DNA of 32,249 nt from Bacteroidota bacterium (GTDB lineage: Bacteria > Bacteroidota > Bacteroidia > Chitinophagales > Chitinophagaceae), in assembly GCA_023430465.1 (NCBI GenBank), contig JAEZAM010000001.1, forward strand, positions 1 through 32,249. The letters run 5' to 3'. The notes under the pieces are model-generated. The model saw nothing but the letters and a program-made list of their open reading frames with translations, was not told where the DNA came from and ran no database searches. Below are positions 1-6,749 of the stretch, one piece after another. The position numbers and the translations under genes are program-made. Numbering within the stretch: the first letter of the stretch is position 1; each line of letters opens with the position of its first letter.

Positions 1-28
1 GCCGTGGTTTATTCAGGAGTTTGGATGA

Positions 29-622
29 TTACAATCGTTCACGCCGGTCGATCTCATTCAGGGCATGGTCAATGTCACGATCCAGCCTTTCCCACTCCGC
101 AGGATCATCGATGGCGTATTCTTTATACAAAAAAAGGAATTGCTCAAACTCCTGCTTTACTTCAGGTATTGATCCGTAAACATTGTGTTTGGCTAAATCA
201 TAAGCATTTTCAAGCGAATAGATATTCGATTCTTCAATACCGGAAAATTTCGCCTCAGACTTAAGGGCATACAACTTAATGATGGCCTGCTCGAGAGACA
301 TATCCGTTTCCTGATATTGCTTGCACAGCAATCCAAGCAGAGCACGGCCATTGGCCGTAGGTCCGTCAAAATTCAGAAAACGGCTAAACTGGGTGATGAT
401 GTCATTAACAGACAGCGAACCGGATAGTGCCAGGTCGATGAAGAAGATATCGGGATGTTCATCCCCGGCCACGATTCCGATAGCCCAATCGATGACCTCA
501 TCTTTGGTTAACAACCCGGTGGCCAGTGCGGCGCGGATCAGTTGTAACTGTGGCAATATGTCCTGAGGTTTGAGCGAAGGCATTGACAGTACCCATAAAG
601 ATAAATACTTCGCCTCATTCAT
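29..622 (-). CDS. hypothetical protein, helical, cytosolic
   Basis: I do not recognise a named family. The product is about 198 residues with no signal peptide or membrane segment and looks mostly alpha-helical and acidic (phrases such as QLQLIRAALATGLLTKDEV and DDPAEWERLDRDIDHALNEIDRRE). The reading frame runs open up to a TTG at 694. I chose the ATG at 622; another in-frame ATG at 583 would begin just before the helix MPSLKPQDILPQL and is equally plausible. It stands alone, with divergent DUF305 gene beyond a roughly 300-base gap. No function is proposed. Confidence 0.6.
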   Translation of the reverse strand: MNEAKYLSLWVLSMPSLKPQDILPQLQLIRAALATGLLTKDEVIDWAIGIVAGDEHPDIFFIDLALSGSLSVNDIITQFSRFLNFDGPTANGRALLGLLCKQYQETDMSLEQAIIKLYALKSEAKFSGIEESNIYSLENAYDLAKHNVYGSIPEVKQEFEQFLFLYKEYAIDDPAEWERLDRDIDHALNEIDRRERL

Positions 623-921
623 CAGGCTCAACGCCAGCACTCGAAAATTGGCGTGTTGCAAAACCTGGTTTGCAGGAAAATAATATACATGCAATGCAGG
701 TCAATTCAGGAACGGGAGGGAAATCATATAACACAAACTAAAAATTATGTAACACTGTTCGATTTATGTGGCGCTAGCTTTGAGACCGAAATCAGTTATT
801 ATTAAATGCCCGGTGAATGACGATGAGTCGGACATGCCCGATGGATCGTGGTGAACGCTTCCTTCCGTCCAGGGATCTGGCATCTGGCATGTTATTCGCC
901 GCAGCTACTAAAACCAACAAC

Positions 922-1593
922 ATGAAAAAGTTATTGATGCTTGCTTCTTTCGCACCGGTAATTATACTGACATGCAACAACGACCACTCCTCCGGCTCTG
1001 GCCACAGCGACACCACATCGCATGCCACTGAAGGGGCAAACGGTGGACACCACATGCCATCACAGCAACCGGATAGCAGTTCAGCCTCCATGATGGACAT
1101 GATGAACAAAACGATGGCGGGCATGAAAGCCGTCCCTTCAAGCGGTAGCCCTGACAATGATTTTGCGGCGCTGATGAAAGTCCATCACATGGGTGCGCTG
1201 GACATGGCCAGGGCAGAGATCGCTAATGGAACAAGCGCGGAATTGAAGACAATGGCGCAGCAGATGGTCCAGGCGCAGGAGCGGGAGATAGCAGAGCTGA
1301 ATACGTTTATCTCCGGTCAGCAGACCCGTGAAGGCGGCGATGCATTTTACCGCGAAGCCATGAAGCAAATGGATGAGATGAAAATGGACATGGACCATTC
1401 CGGATCGTACGACGCCCAGTTTGCAAAGATGATGATCCCGCATCACCAGGGCGCTATTGACATGTCGAAGGCATATTTGAAAGCAAACGGTAAAGAAGAG
1501 AAACTGAAAGCCATGGCAAAGAAAATAATCACTGATCAGGAGAAGGAGATCGGTCAACTGCAAAAGTGGCTCAGCAGTAGTCACCAGAATTGA
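922..1593 (+). CDS. DUF305 domain lipoprotein
   Basis: The product is about 224 residues. The ATG at 922 was chosen over the upstream in-frame ATG at 817 because it begins a lipoprotein signal (MKKLLMLASFAPVIILTC) with Cys as lipid site at residue 18, followed by a Ser/Gly/His-rich linker. Two copies of the DUF305 helical motif are visible: LMKVHHMGALDMARAEI and MMIPHHQGAIDMSKAYL, each with a double His and a following Asp-Met. Many Met and His residues would suit metal contact. DUF305 proteins occur in periplasm or outer membrane, sometimes near copper-handling genes; the true function is unknown. A TAnnTTTG-like box (TAGCTTTG) lies at 775-782 but lacks a good upstream TTG. No operon partner. 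Confidence 0.85.
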   Translation: MKKLLMLASFAPVIILTCNNDHSSGSGHSDTTSHATEGANGGHHMPSQQPDSSSASMMDMMNKTMAGMKAVPSSGSPDNDFAALMKVHHMGALDMARAEIANGTSAELKTMAQQMVQAQEREIAELNTFISGQQTREGGDAFYREAMKQMDEMKMDMDHSGSYDAQFAKMMIPHHQGAIDMSKAYLKANGKEEKLKAMAKKIITDQEKEIGQLQKWLSSSHQN

Positions 1594-1685
1594 CGAGGCC
1601 TTATACCCTGCGCTGGAATTTTCGCAACAAAGTCGCGATGATTAACCTTGAAACTCGGCCATAAATATGTTCCCGATTTAGGCGA

Positions 1686-3122
1686 TCATTTGAACAGGTC
1701 CTCCATCCTCACCTCCGAAACAATGCGACCGCTGTAATAAATATTTTGTTTGACTCCATACGTCGTGACCATCGTAGGAAAGATCGCTTTCTTTGTCTTC
1801 GTTTGTTCTTTGAATACTTTTATTTTGGTGTCCAGTTCAGCCGCATACTTCTTATCAATAGAAAATTCACCGCTGGCAAATTTCATTTCACACAAATTGA
1901 TAGTATGATCCGCGCGGTCCAGCAGCAAATCAATCTGCGCACCCGTTTCGCCCTTTTTTGGTGTATATCGCCATCCGGATGCTCCTGTATAAACTCCTGC
2001 GATACCCAACGCTGTCTTAATCTGTGGAACATGCTTTTGGCAAATGGCCTCGAAAGCATAGCCGCTCCAACTGTTGTAAGATTGGCCCTCGGCAATTCTC
2101 TGCCAGGTCCCGGCGCCGGAAGCTCTGGCGCGATCGATAAATTTCAGGTAGAATAGGGAGTATTCGTCGGTGAGTTTATAGATACTATCCCTTGAGGTTT
2201 TTTCGAAAGGAATGTACTGCGTGATAAAACCGGATTGCTCCAGCTCTTCAAACAGGCGTGTTGTCGTTCCACCCGTGGTAAGGCCGCAGGCTTCGATGAC
2301 TTCCATACGGCTCATCCCTTTTGCTTTCCTGGCGAGTTCCCGCACGATGGCTTCATGGCGACTGGCATCATCGAATAGCGACCGGTAAAGAACGCTGAAT
2401 TCTGTCTTCAGCATCCCGTTCTTTTCAAAGAAGAGTTTATCGATTACCTGCTGAACACTTTGTCCTTTATCAACTTGCTTGAGGTATTGTGGAATACCAC
2501 CCATTGCCATATAGAGTTGCAGTATCTGGTAATGGTCGAGTTTTACACCACGCCTGATCAGGTACTCTTCTGATTCTTTCAAGCTGAATGGTAGTAGTTG
2601 AATGGTGCGGCTAACCCGGTTATGCAGACCGCCTTTATTGTGCAGGATGTTCTCGATCATCCACGACGCGGCTGACCCGCAGATCACAACTTTTAGTTTC
2701 GGTTGCCGGGAGGCCCAGGTATTCCACCAATGACCGAAGGCGCTAAGAAATCCCGATTTGGCGGTATGGATCCACGGAAATTCATCGAATAATACAACGA
2801 CCGGCTGGCCTTTCAGTCTGGACACGAGGAAATCACTGAGAAACGTGAAGGCCTGTACCCAGCTATTGGGGATCGCAGGTGGTACGACAGACTGCATGGC
2901 TTGCTGAAGAGAGCGGCTGAAATTGAATAATTGTTCAGGCATACCCGCTTCATGGATACCCGTGCATTCAAAGACAAGATACTTCTGAAAAAAATTGCGG
3001 ATGAGGAAGGTTTTGCCTATCCGTCTGCGGCCCAATATTGCGATAAGTTCAGCTTCGTTGGAATGGAGCATTTCTTTCAGAACTTTTTTCTCCGCCTCCC
3101 TACCGACAATTGCTTCTGCCAT
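1686..3122 (-). CDS. AAA family ATPase with C-terminal PD-(D/E)XK-like domain (DUF234/archaeal-ATPase type)
   Basis: The product is 478 residues. Walker A is GRRRIGKT at 31-38, and the hhhhDE Walker B is VVVLFDEFPW with D113/E114. A sensor-like strand KVVICGSAASWM follows. The middle is a winged-helix region (about 250-320: MSRMEVIEACGLTTGGTTTRLFEELEQSGFI). The C-terminal part has D398 followed by E412-x-K414 (QIDLLLDR...LCEMKF), the pattern of PD-(D/E)XK nucleases and typical of this COG1672-like ATPase family. The cellular role of the family is not settled; some members sit in accessory or defence-like regions. It is monocistronic, downstream of a promoter overlapped by two repeated operators (3126-3215), and borders the repeat-rich zone up to tRNA-Pro. 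Function beyond ATPase/possible nuclease is inference. Confidence 0.85.
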   Translation of the reverse strand: MAEAIVGREAEKKVLKEMLHSNEAELIAILGRRRIGKTFLIRNFFQKYLVFECTGIHEAGMPEQLFNFSRSLQQAMQSVVPPAIPNSWVQAFTFLSDFLVSRLKGQPVVVLFDEFPWIHTAKSGFLSAFGHWWNTWASRQPKLKVVICGSAASWMIENILHNKGGLHNRVSRTIQLLPFSLKESEEYLIRRGVKLDHYQILQLYMAMGGIPQYLKQVDKGQSVQQVIDKLFFEKNGMLKTEFSVLYRSLFDDASRHEAIVRELARKAKGMSRMEVIEACGLTTGGTTTRLFEELEQSGFITQYIPFEKTSRDSIYKLTDEYSLFYLKFIDRARASGAGTWQRIAEGQSYNSWSGYAFEAICQKHVPQIKTALGIAGVYTGASGWRYTPKKGETGAQIDLLLDRADHTINLCEMKFASGEFSIDKKYAAELDTKIKVFKEQTKTKKAIFPTMVTTYGVKQNIYYSGRIVSEVRMEDLFK

Positions 3123-3125
3123 AAG

Positions 3126-3215
3126 TTATGGACAAGTTTAAATTTATATAATCGTCCACAAATGTACAAATTTTGGTAGTTGTGGACAATTATAGAGAAA
3201 TATAACCGTCCGTAA
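3126..3215 (-). promoter_or_regulatory. promoter of the ATPase gene overlapped by two 36-base operator-like repeats
   Basis: Two related 36-base units lie at 3126-3161 and 3180-3215 and match at 26 of 36 positions by eye. Each contains GGAC and GTCC exactly 20 bases apart (3130-3133/3154-3157 and 3184-3187/3208-3211), with half-sites close to TTRTGGACAA. Between them an inverted repeat of 15 bases with one mismatch is formed by 3147-3161 and 3180-3194. On the minus strand a Bacteroidota-type promoter fits: TTG at 3189-3187, 20-base spacer, TACATTTG at 3166-3159. One unit covers the -33 element and the other the -7 edge and start point, as expected for repression. The regulator is not identified. 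Confidence 0.6.
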
Positions 3216-3265
3216 TTTCTACTATCAGGATGATTCGAACACGAGGGTTCCGGTTCCTCAGGCAT

Positions 3266-3279
3266 TTTCACGCAAATCC
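3266..3279 (+). repeat. 14-base direct repeat beside the GH9 remnant
   Basis: The sequence TTTCACGCAAATCC here is identical to bases 4107-4120 on the other side of the GH9 fragment and is the outer end of the repeat family found at 4107 and 5568. The preceding bases (about 3231-3262) contain GATTCGAAC, resembling a decayed tRNA T-arm, but the match is too short to call. Confidence 0.6.
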
Positions 3280-3281
3280 TG

Positions 3282-4112
3282 CTACTTTCTCTCCCCTCCC
3301 TCTGCCTCTTTAGCCGCGAGGAGATAAATCAGCGAAGCCGTACCGTCCATCGTGGGTTCATTGGTGCTGTAGTCGCCGTAATCATCATGATACACAGCCA
3401 GGTTGCTTTGAAAAGCCGCATATTCATCAGGCTGATAGAGTCTGATGCCGATCAGGTTGTTGTAAATGCTGCCGTATACCGGACCGTCAACAAGTCCTCC
3501 GTCGATAGGGAATTTGCCAAGTTGTGTGAACGCTGAATGCGGATCCACCGGCGTATCGCCCCAGGCCGGCAAACCATACACCATCGAAGTGCCCCAGGGA
3601 TTGCAGCCAAACAGCCAGTCAAAGTTTGCCTGCTCCAGTTCTTCATATTGCCTGTCTCCTGTCAGCTTCTTGTACCAATAACATTGAATGGCAAAGGAAG
3701 TGGTGAGGTTGTTACTGCACCAGATGAACGGAACACCGCGGTAGAACGCGTTGCTTTTCGCCTTATTCATGACCGCCTGGATGCCTGTTTTGCAATAGCC
3801 AATAGTGGTATCGCGCTGTTTGCCTCTCAGTTGCATGGCAAGTTCGTAATGCCCGAGATTGATGAACGGATACCATTGGTAATGTCTGGCCGTGTCAGCA
3901 CCGAGCCATGGCGTGACGGGCTCCAGGGCAGCGAACTTCATTGCATTACGTTGTGGTTCGGCCAGGAGCTGATCATCATGTGCAGGGTATTGCTTTTTCA
4001 ATGCCGGGATATGCGCCGCATATGCGAGTTCCATATCATCGTACCAGTTGTCTTCAGCGTAGATATAAGGGTGGTTTTCACCCAAATCCCGGGACCATGC
4101 GCCAACTTTCAC
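3282..4112 (-). pseudogene. glycoside hydrolase family 9 (endoglucanase-type), 5'-truncated remnant
   Basis: The 276-residue frame matches only the C-terminal part of a GH9 catalytic (alpha/alpha)6 barrel. HPYIYAEDNWYDDMEL, LFGCNPWGTSMVYGLP and the signature DDYGDYSTNEPTMDGTAS are visible, with E252 in NEP as the expected catalytic acid. GH9 catalytic modules are usually well over 400 residues and carry the nucleophile/base in an N-terminal DAGD motif, which is missing, as are signal peptide and Ig-like domain. The apparent start is a GTG that lies inside the adjacent repeat (4076 onward), so the 5' end was cut by rearrangement and the reading frame simply continues into repeat DNA. It probably encodes no active enzyme. 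Codon and base use look like the surrounding genome, unlike the AT-rich gene at 4501. Confidence 0.75.
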
Positions 4113-4333
4113 GCAAATCCCAAGGGATCGGGACGAAGCTTCGGGAGCAAAGGTTTCCGTTGCAAGACGGGCGTGAGAAAAGATGGTCTGCCGTTTGCAC
4201 CTCCGCGCCTTTCCTCACGCCACACTACCATCAGCCACCTTGGCTGCTTTGCGTGAAATCCAAACAGAATGATCCATTGCTTGAAATAAAAAAAAAGGCC
4301 CCAATTACTTAGAGCCTCTTTTTATGTCGGGAA
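4076..4333. repeat. tRNA-Pro-associated repeat, copy A
   Basis: This stretch is closely similar over its whole length to 5535-5796 (copy B). It contains a 37-base module at 4107-4143, a GCGTGAGAAAAGA ... CTCACGCCACAC palindromic pair, an outer TTTGCGTGAAA end, and the tRNA terminator stem (4297-4316), and ends in TCGGGAA, the 3' end of tRNA-Pro read on the minus strand. Its left edge overlaps codons of the GH9 remnant. From 4334 to 4500 I see only AT-rich DNA with no gene. Confidence 0.8.
4297..4316 (-). terminator. tRNA-Pro-type intrinsic terminator, orphan copy A
   Basis: On the minus strand GGCTCTAA-GTAA-TTGGGGCC folds into an 8-pair stem with a GTAA loop (including G-T pairs), followed by a run of T. 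It is the same structure as the terminator downstream of the intact tRNA-Pro at 6525-6550, here detached from its tRNA. Confidence 0.65.
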
Positions 4334-4500
4334 AATTTTACAACGTTCGAGCTTAATACTCGGAGATTTAGGGACAATAAAGGGGGCTTTAGCACAAAAC
4401 CGAATGCTATTAGATATTCTTGAATAGCGATTTTAGTCAGCAAATAAATGTCCCTCCATAGAAATCAGTCAGTCTAATGTTAGCGGGCGGGCTTGCCAGT

Positions 4501-5199
4501 TTATTTAGATAAGAACTCTCTGATAAACCCATCAAAATCTTTTAGCGATTTGTTCTCATAGATTTCAACAAACTGCGCAAACTGGTAATAGCCGTACTTA
4601 TAAGGGTCTGCCCCCAATTCCTGGTAATGTTCATTAAAGTATCTAATAGGATCTTCTCCTTCGGGAGCTGGATTAGGCAATTTCCTTACCATTTGTTTTG
4701 CATATTTATAGCATTGACGAAGTTCTTTTTCCCGATTTACTTTCCTCCAATACAGGATTGATATCGTATTAGCGAAGTATTCATTTAAATATAAATTGCT
4801 TTCTTTTTTGTTAGTAGCATTTTGGATTGCATGACCAAGTTCATGTGGCAGATAAAAACCATTGAAGAATAGTCCGAAAATTTTTCTTCCTTTTTTCTCA
4901 TTGCCACCCAATTTATAGAAGAATTCTTTTTGCTGCGATATTACCTGTTTCCAAATGGGCAAGTTTATCAGGTTAGATTTGGGCGAGTAAAATATCAGAA
5001 ATGGCTTGGTATTTAATATCGCTTTGGGCTGCGAGTTGAACATCGGTGAGATAGAGTTCAGATGTGTTGAAAAAGCAGCGATTACATAGTTCGCATCCTG
5101 CACCAAAGTAGCAGAGTCATTATATAAGCGAAATAATTTCCTTTGGGAATAAGCGCCTAAGCTTGTCAAAAGAATGATAATTAGAAGAAGTTTTTTCAT
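4501..5199 (-). CDS. putative secreted zinc metallopeptidase-like protein (HExxH)
   Basis: The product is 232 residues with an N-terminal signal peptide (MKKLLLIIILLTSLGAYSQ). It carries HELGH at 119-123 and, 16 residues on, NEYFANTISILYW with E140, the arrangement of gluzincin-like proteins in which two His and a downstream Glu bind zinc. I do not recognise a specific family and the substrate is unknown; an inactive structural homologue is possible. The gene is visibly more AT-rich and Lys/Asn-rich than its neighbours, lies alone, and is bracketed by repeat copies A (4076-4333) and D/B (5376-5796), which suggests recent acquisition. The ATG at 5199 gives a clean signal peptide. Confidence 0.75.
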   Translation of the reverse strand: MKKLLLIIILLTSLGAYSQRKLFRLYNDSATLVQDANYVIAAFSTHLNSISPMFNSQPKAILNTKPFLIFYSPKSNLINLPIWKQVISQQKEFFYKLGGNEKKGRKIFGLFFNGFYLPHELGHAIQNATNKKESNLYLNEYFANTISILYWRKVNREKELRQCYKYAKQMVRKLPNPAPEGEDPIRYFNEHYQELGADPYKYGYYQFAQFVEIYENKSLKDFDGFIREFLSK

Positions 5200-5375
5200 T
5201 TTAAGCGAAGTGCTCTTTTAATCTCTCTTAACGTCCTGTGTTGATTACGAGTCTAAAATAAACAAATTGTTAATCAGTTTCATACCTGTGTTTTGCCGAG
5301 CTACAATATTAAAAAAGTCCTTTAACTTAACAAGACTTGACATTTTGAAACATCAAAGGCTTTATAGAGCACTTG

Positions 5376-5452
5376 TCGGGAACACACCCCGCCACAGCGG
5401 CGGAACCTGCGACCCCTTTGGGTAGGGGCCATGGTTGTGATTATGCGCTAAT
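5376..5452 (-). pseudogene. decayed tRNA-Pro remnant (copy D)
   Basis: Read on the plus strand, TCGGGAA at 5376, then GAACCTGCGACCCC near 5403-5416, then TGCGCTA at 5444-5450 occur in the same order as in the intact tRNA-Pro complement (6560-6613). About 16 bases of a GC-rich palindrome (ACCCCGCCACAGCGGC) replace the middle of the T-arm, and the anticodon arm is unrecognisable. The preceding AAAGGCTTTATAGAGC resembles a decayed terminator copy. The rest of 5200-5534 shows no gene. Confidence 0.5.
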
Positions 5453-5534
5453 AAGATTGCACACTTAAGAGAATCTCATAACGAAACATATTTCCCTGGC
5501 ACCTTCGCGCGAAACCGAACTGTGCTTCAGCTTT

Positions 5535-5796
5535 CTTTCACGCAAATCCCGAAGACCATGCGCCAATTTTCACGCAAATCCCGAGGGATCGGGACGAAGC
5601 CTCGGGAGCAAAGGTTTCAGTTGCAAAACGGGCGTGAGAAAAGACGCTATGAAGTGTGGAACTTGGCGTCTTTACTCACGCCACACTGCCATTTGTCACC
5701 TTAGCCCCTTTGCGTGAAACCCAAACAGAATGATCCATTGCTTGAAATAAAAAAAAGGCCCCAATTACTTAGAGCCTCTTTTTGTTTCGGGAAGAC
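5535..5796. repeat. tRNA-Pro-associated repeat, copy B
   Basis: This is the second full copy of the element at 4076-4333, with the same order: outer TTTCACGCAAATCCCG, a repeated inner copy of that end, the 37-base module at 5568-5604, GCGTGAGAAAAGACGC, CTCACGCCACAC, TTTGCGTGAAA, the AATGATCCATTGC block, the terminator stem, and TCGGGAAGAC from the tRNA 3' end. It extends past 5796 into a 16-base palindrome CCCCGCCACGGCGGGG and then AACTGCGACC, again like a disrupted tRNA T-arm. The following 5826-5958 holds no recognisable feature. Confidence 0.8.
5757..5776 (-). terminator. tRNA-Pro-type intrinsic terminator, orphan copy B
   Basis: The stem GGCTCTAA-GTAA-TTGGGGCC on the minus strand is identical to copy A and is followed by eight T on that strand. 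It could stop minus-strand transcription, but the tRNA it once served is reduced to about 40 bases here (5786-5825). Confidence 0.65.
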
Positions 5797-5958
5797 ACCC
5801 CGCCACGGCGGGGGAAACTGCGACCAAACGACGCAAACCACGGTACAGTATGAGGTACTGAAAGAGAATTTCGGTCATCTCTAGTCACATACCCAACCAT
5901 CGCTAAAGTCATGCGGGAGAAAGCGGCATAGCCGGACTAATGGTTATTGGCAGAGTGG

Positions 5959-6309
5959 TTACTTTGGGCTACGGTCTTCAATTAGGGCTTTAAGTTCGAT
6001 AATCCTTTTCTCAGTCAGTTCGCTTAAGCAACCCATATGAACTGAGGGCTGCATTGACCCTCCCTCATAACTACTTGCAGCAAACGCACAATGTGAATCG
6101 CGAAATGCGATCCATGCCCGTTGAGACTTCAGCAACAGTTGCTTATCCTTTGACTTCAGCATGGTTACTAACTTCTTGTACACCTTGTTTAATTCGGCAT
6201 CTTTAAGCTGATAATTTTTGGCCTCAGCTTCATTGAGTTCAAGCTGCGTTTGTGCTTTTAGATTTCCGACACCGAGACAGATGATAATCAGAATACCAAC
6301 TCGTAGCAT
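5959..6309 (-). CDS. LprI-family (DUF1311) secreted protein
   Basis: The 116-residue product starts with a signal peptide (cleavage probably after NLKAQ, residues 16-20). The mature part matches the LprI/DUF1311 pattern: AELNKVYKKL, then LLLKSQRAWIAFRDSHCAF, EGGSMQPSVHMGCLSELTEKRI. Two Cys (in SHCAF and HMGCL) are likely disulfide partners. LprI of mycobacteria has been described as a lysozyme inhibitor, but many family members are uncharacterised, so the role here is only suggested. The gene sits alone between repeat copy B and the copy at the intact tRNA-Pro, on the same strand as the other cargo genes. Confidence 0.85.
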   Translation of the reverse strand: MLRVGILIIICLGVGNLKAQTQLELNEAEAKNYQLKDAELNKVYKKLVTMLKSKDKQLLLKSQRAWIAFRDSHCAFAASSYEGGSMQPSVHMGCLSELTEKRIIELKALIEDRSPK

Positions 6310-6439
6310 ATTAAATAGATTTAAATTTATTTAGATGAGAAATCTCGACCAATCCATCGCACCCGGAAGCCCCTCGCTCTTTTCGCGTTGCAATACCAGC
6401 CCACCCATGCTTACCGAAGATCGGGATAACCGGGTCCAC

Positions 6440-6559
6440 CTTCACCCCTTTCCTCACGCCAGACAACCATCAGGCTCCCTGGCTCACGAGGCTTCGTCCC
6501 GATCCCTCGGGATTTGCGTGAAACAAAAAAGACCCTAATTACTTAGAGCCTCTTTTGTG
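6440..6559. repeat. tRNA-Pro-associated repeat, copy C next to the intact tRNA
   Basis: It shares CCTTTCCTCACGCCA, the ACCATCAG block, TTTGCGTGAAA and the terminator with copies A and B. It lacks the AATGATCCATTGC block and instead carries the 37-base module in reverse orientation at 6487-6523, exactly the reverse complement of 5568-5604. Bases 6310-6439 hold no gene; a TTGCAA.AC patch near 6388 may be a weak continuation of the repeat. Confidence 0.7.
6525..6550 (-). terminator. intrinsic terminator of tRNA-Pro
   Basis: On the minus strand GGCTCTAA-GTAA-TTAGGGTC forms an 8-pair stem followed by TTTTTT. Compared with copies A and B, the 3' arm differs at two positions yet pairing is kept using G-T and A-T pairs, which supports a functional stem. 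Confidence 0.8.
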
Positions 6560-6633
6560 TCGGGAAGACAGGATTCGAACCTGCGACCCCCTGGTCCCAA
6601 ACCAGGTGCGCTACCGGCCTGCGCTACTTCCCG
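6560..6633 (-). tRNA. tRNA-Pro (anticodon TGG)
   Basis: The minus strand gives a complete 74-base cloverleaf: acceptor CGGGAAG/CTTCCCG with discriminator A, D-arm GCGC/GCGC, anticodon arm CCTGG-TTTGGGA-CCAGG with TGG at positions 34-36, and T-arm GCAGG-TTCGAAT-CCTGT. CCA is not encoded. It reads CCA codons, with wobble to other proline codons. Partial copies of its 3' end occur at 4327, 5376 and 5786, so it has probably been an integration or recombination target. Confidence 0.95.
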
Positions 6634-6645
6634 ATCTGTGGGGTG

Positions 6646-6676
6646 CAAATGTAAGTTTAAAGGCGTTTCCCAGCAA
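6646..6676 (-). promoter_or_regulatory. promoter of tRNA-Pro
   Basis: On the minus strand TTG (6676-6674, in TTTTTG), a 20-base spacer and TACATTTG (6653-6646) match the Bacteroidota sigma pattern, ending 12 bases before the mature tRNA 5' end. Confidence 0.7.
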
Positions 6677-6716
6677 AAACTATTGCAACTTTCTTTCACT
6701 CCCACCCAAATGCAAA

Positions 6717-6734
6717 ATGCCCCTCGCGGGGCAT
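6717..6734 (-). terminator. intrinsic terminator of tRNA-Ser
   Basis: A perfect 7-pair hairpin ATGCCCC-GCGA-GGGGCAT on the minus strand is followed by TTTGCATTT, 15 bases after the tRNA-Ser 3' end. Confidence 0.8.
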
Positions 6735-6749
6735 CTTAACTTTTATTGG

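Noticed and set aside
3077..3271. 64-codon minus-strand frame before the ATPase gene
   Set aside because: It overlaps the ATPase start in another frame and runs through the promoter and operator repeats.
4470..5250. Idea that the HExxH gene is an integron cassette with attC sites
   Set aside because: GTTAGCGGGCGGGC at 4479 and TAACGTCC at 5229 only loosely resemble attC core sites; the core consensus and paired inner boxes are not met and no integrase is seen.
5522..5704. 60-codon frame in repeat copy B
   Set aside because: It lies entirely in repeat DNA with palindromes; the parallel frame in copy A is not conserved in reading frame.
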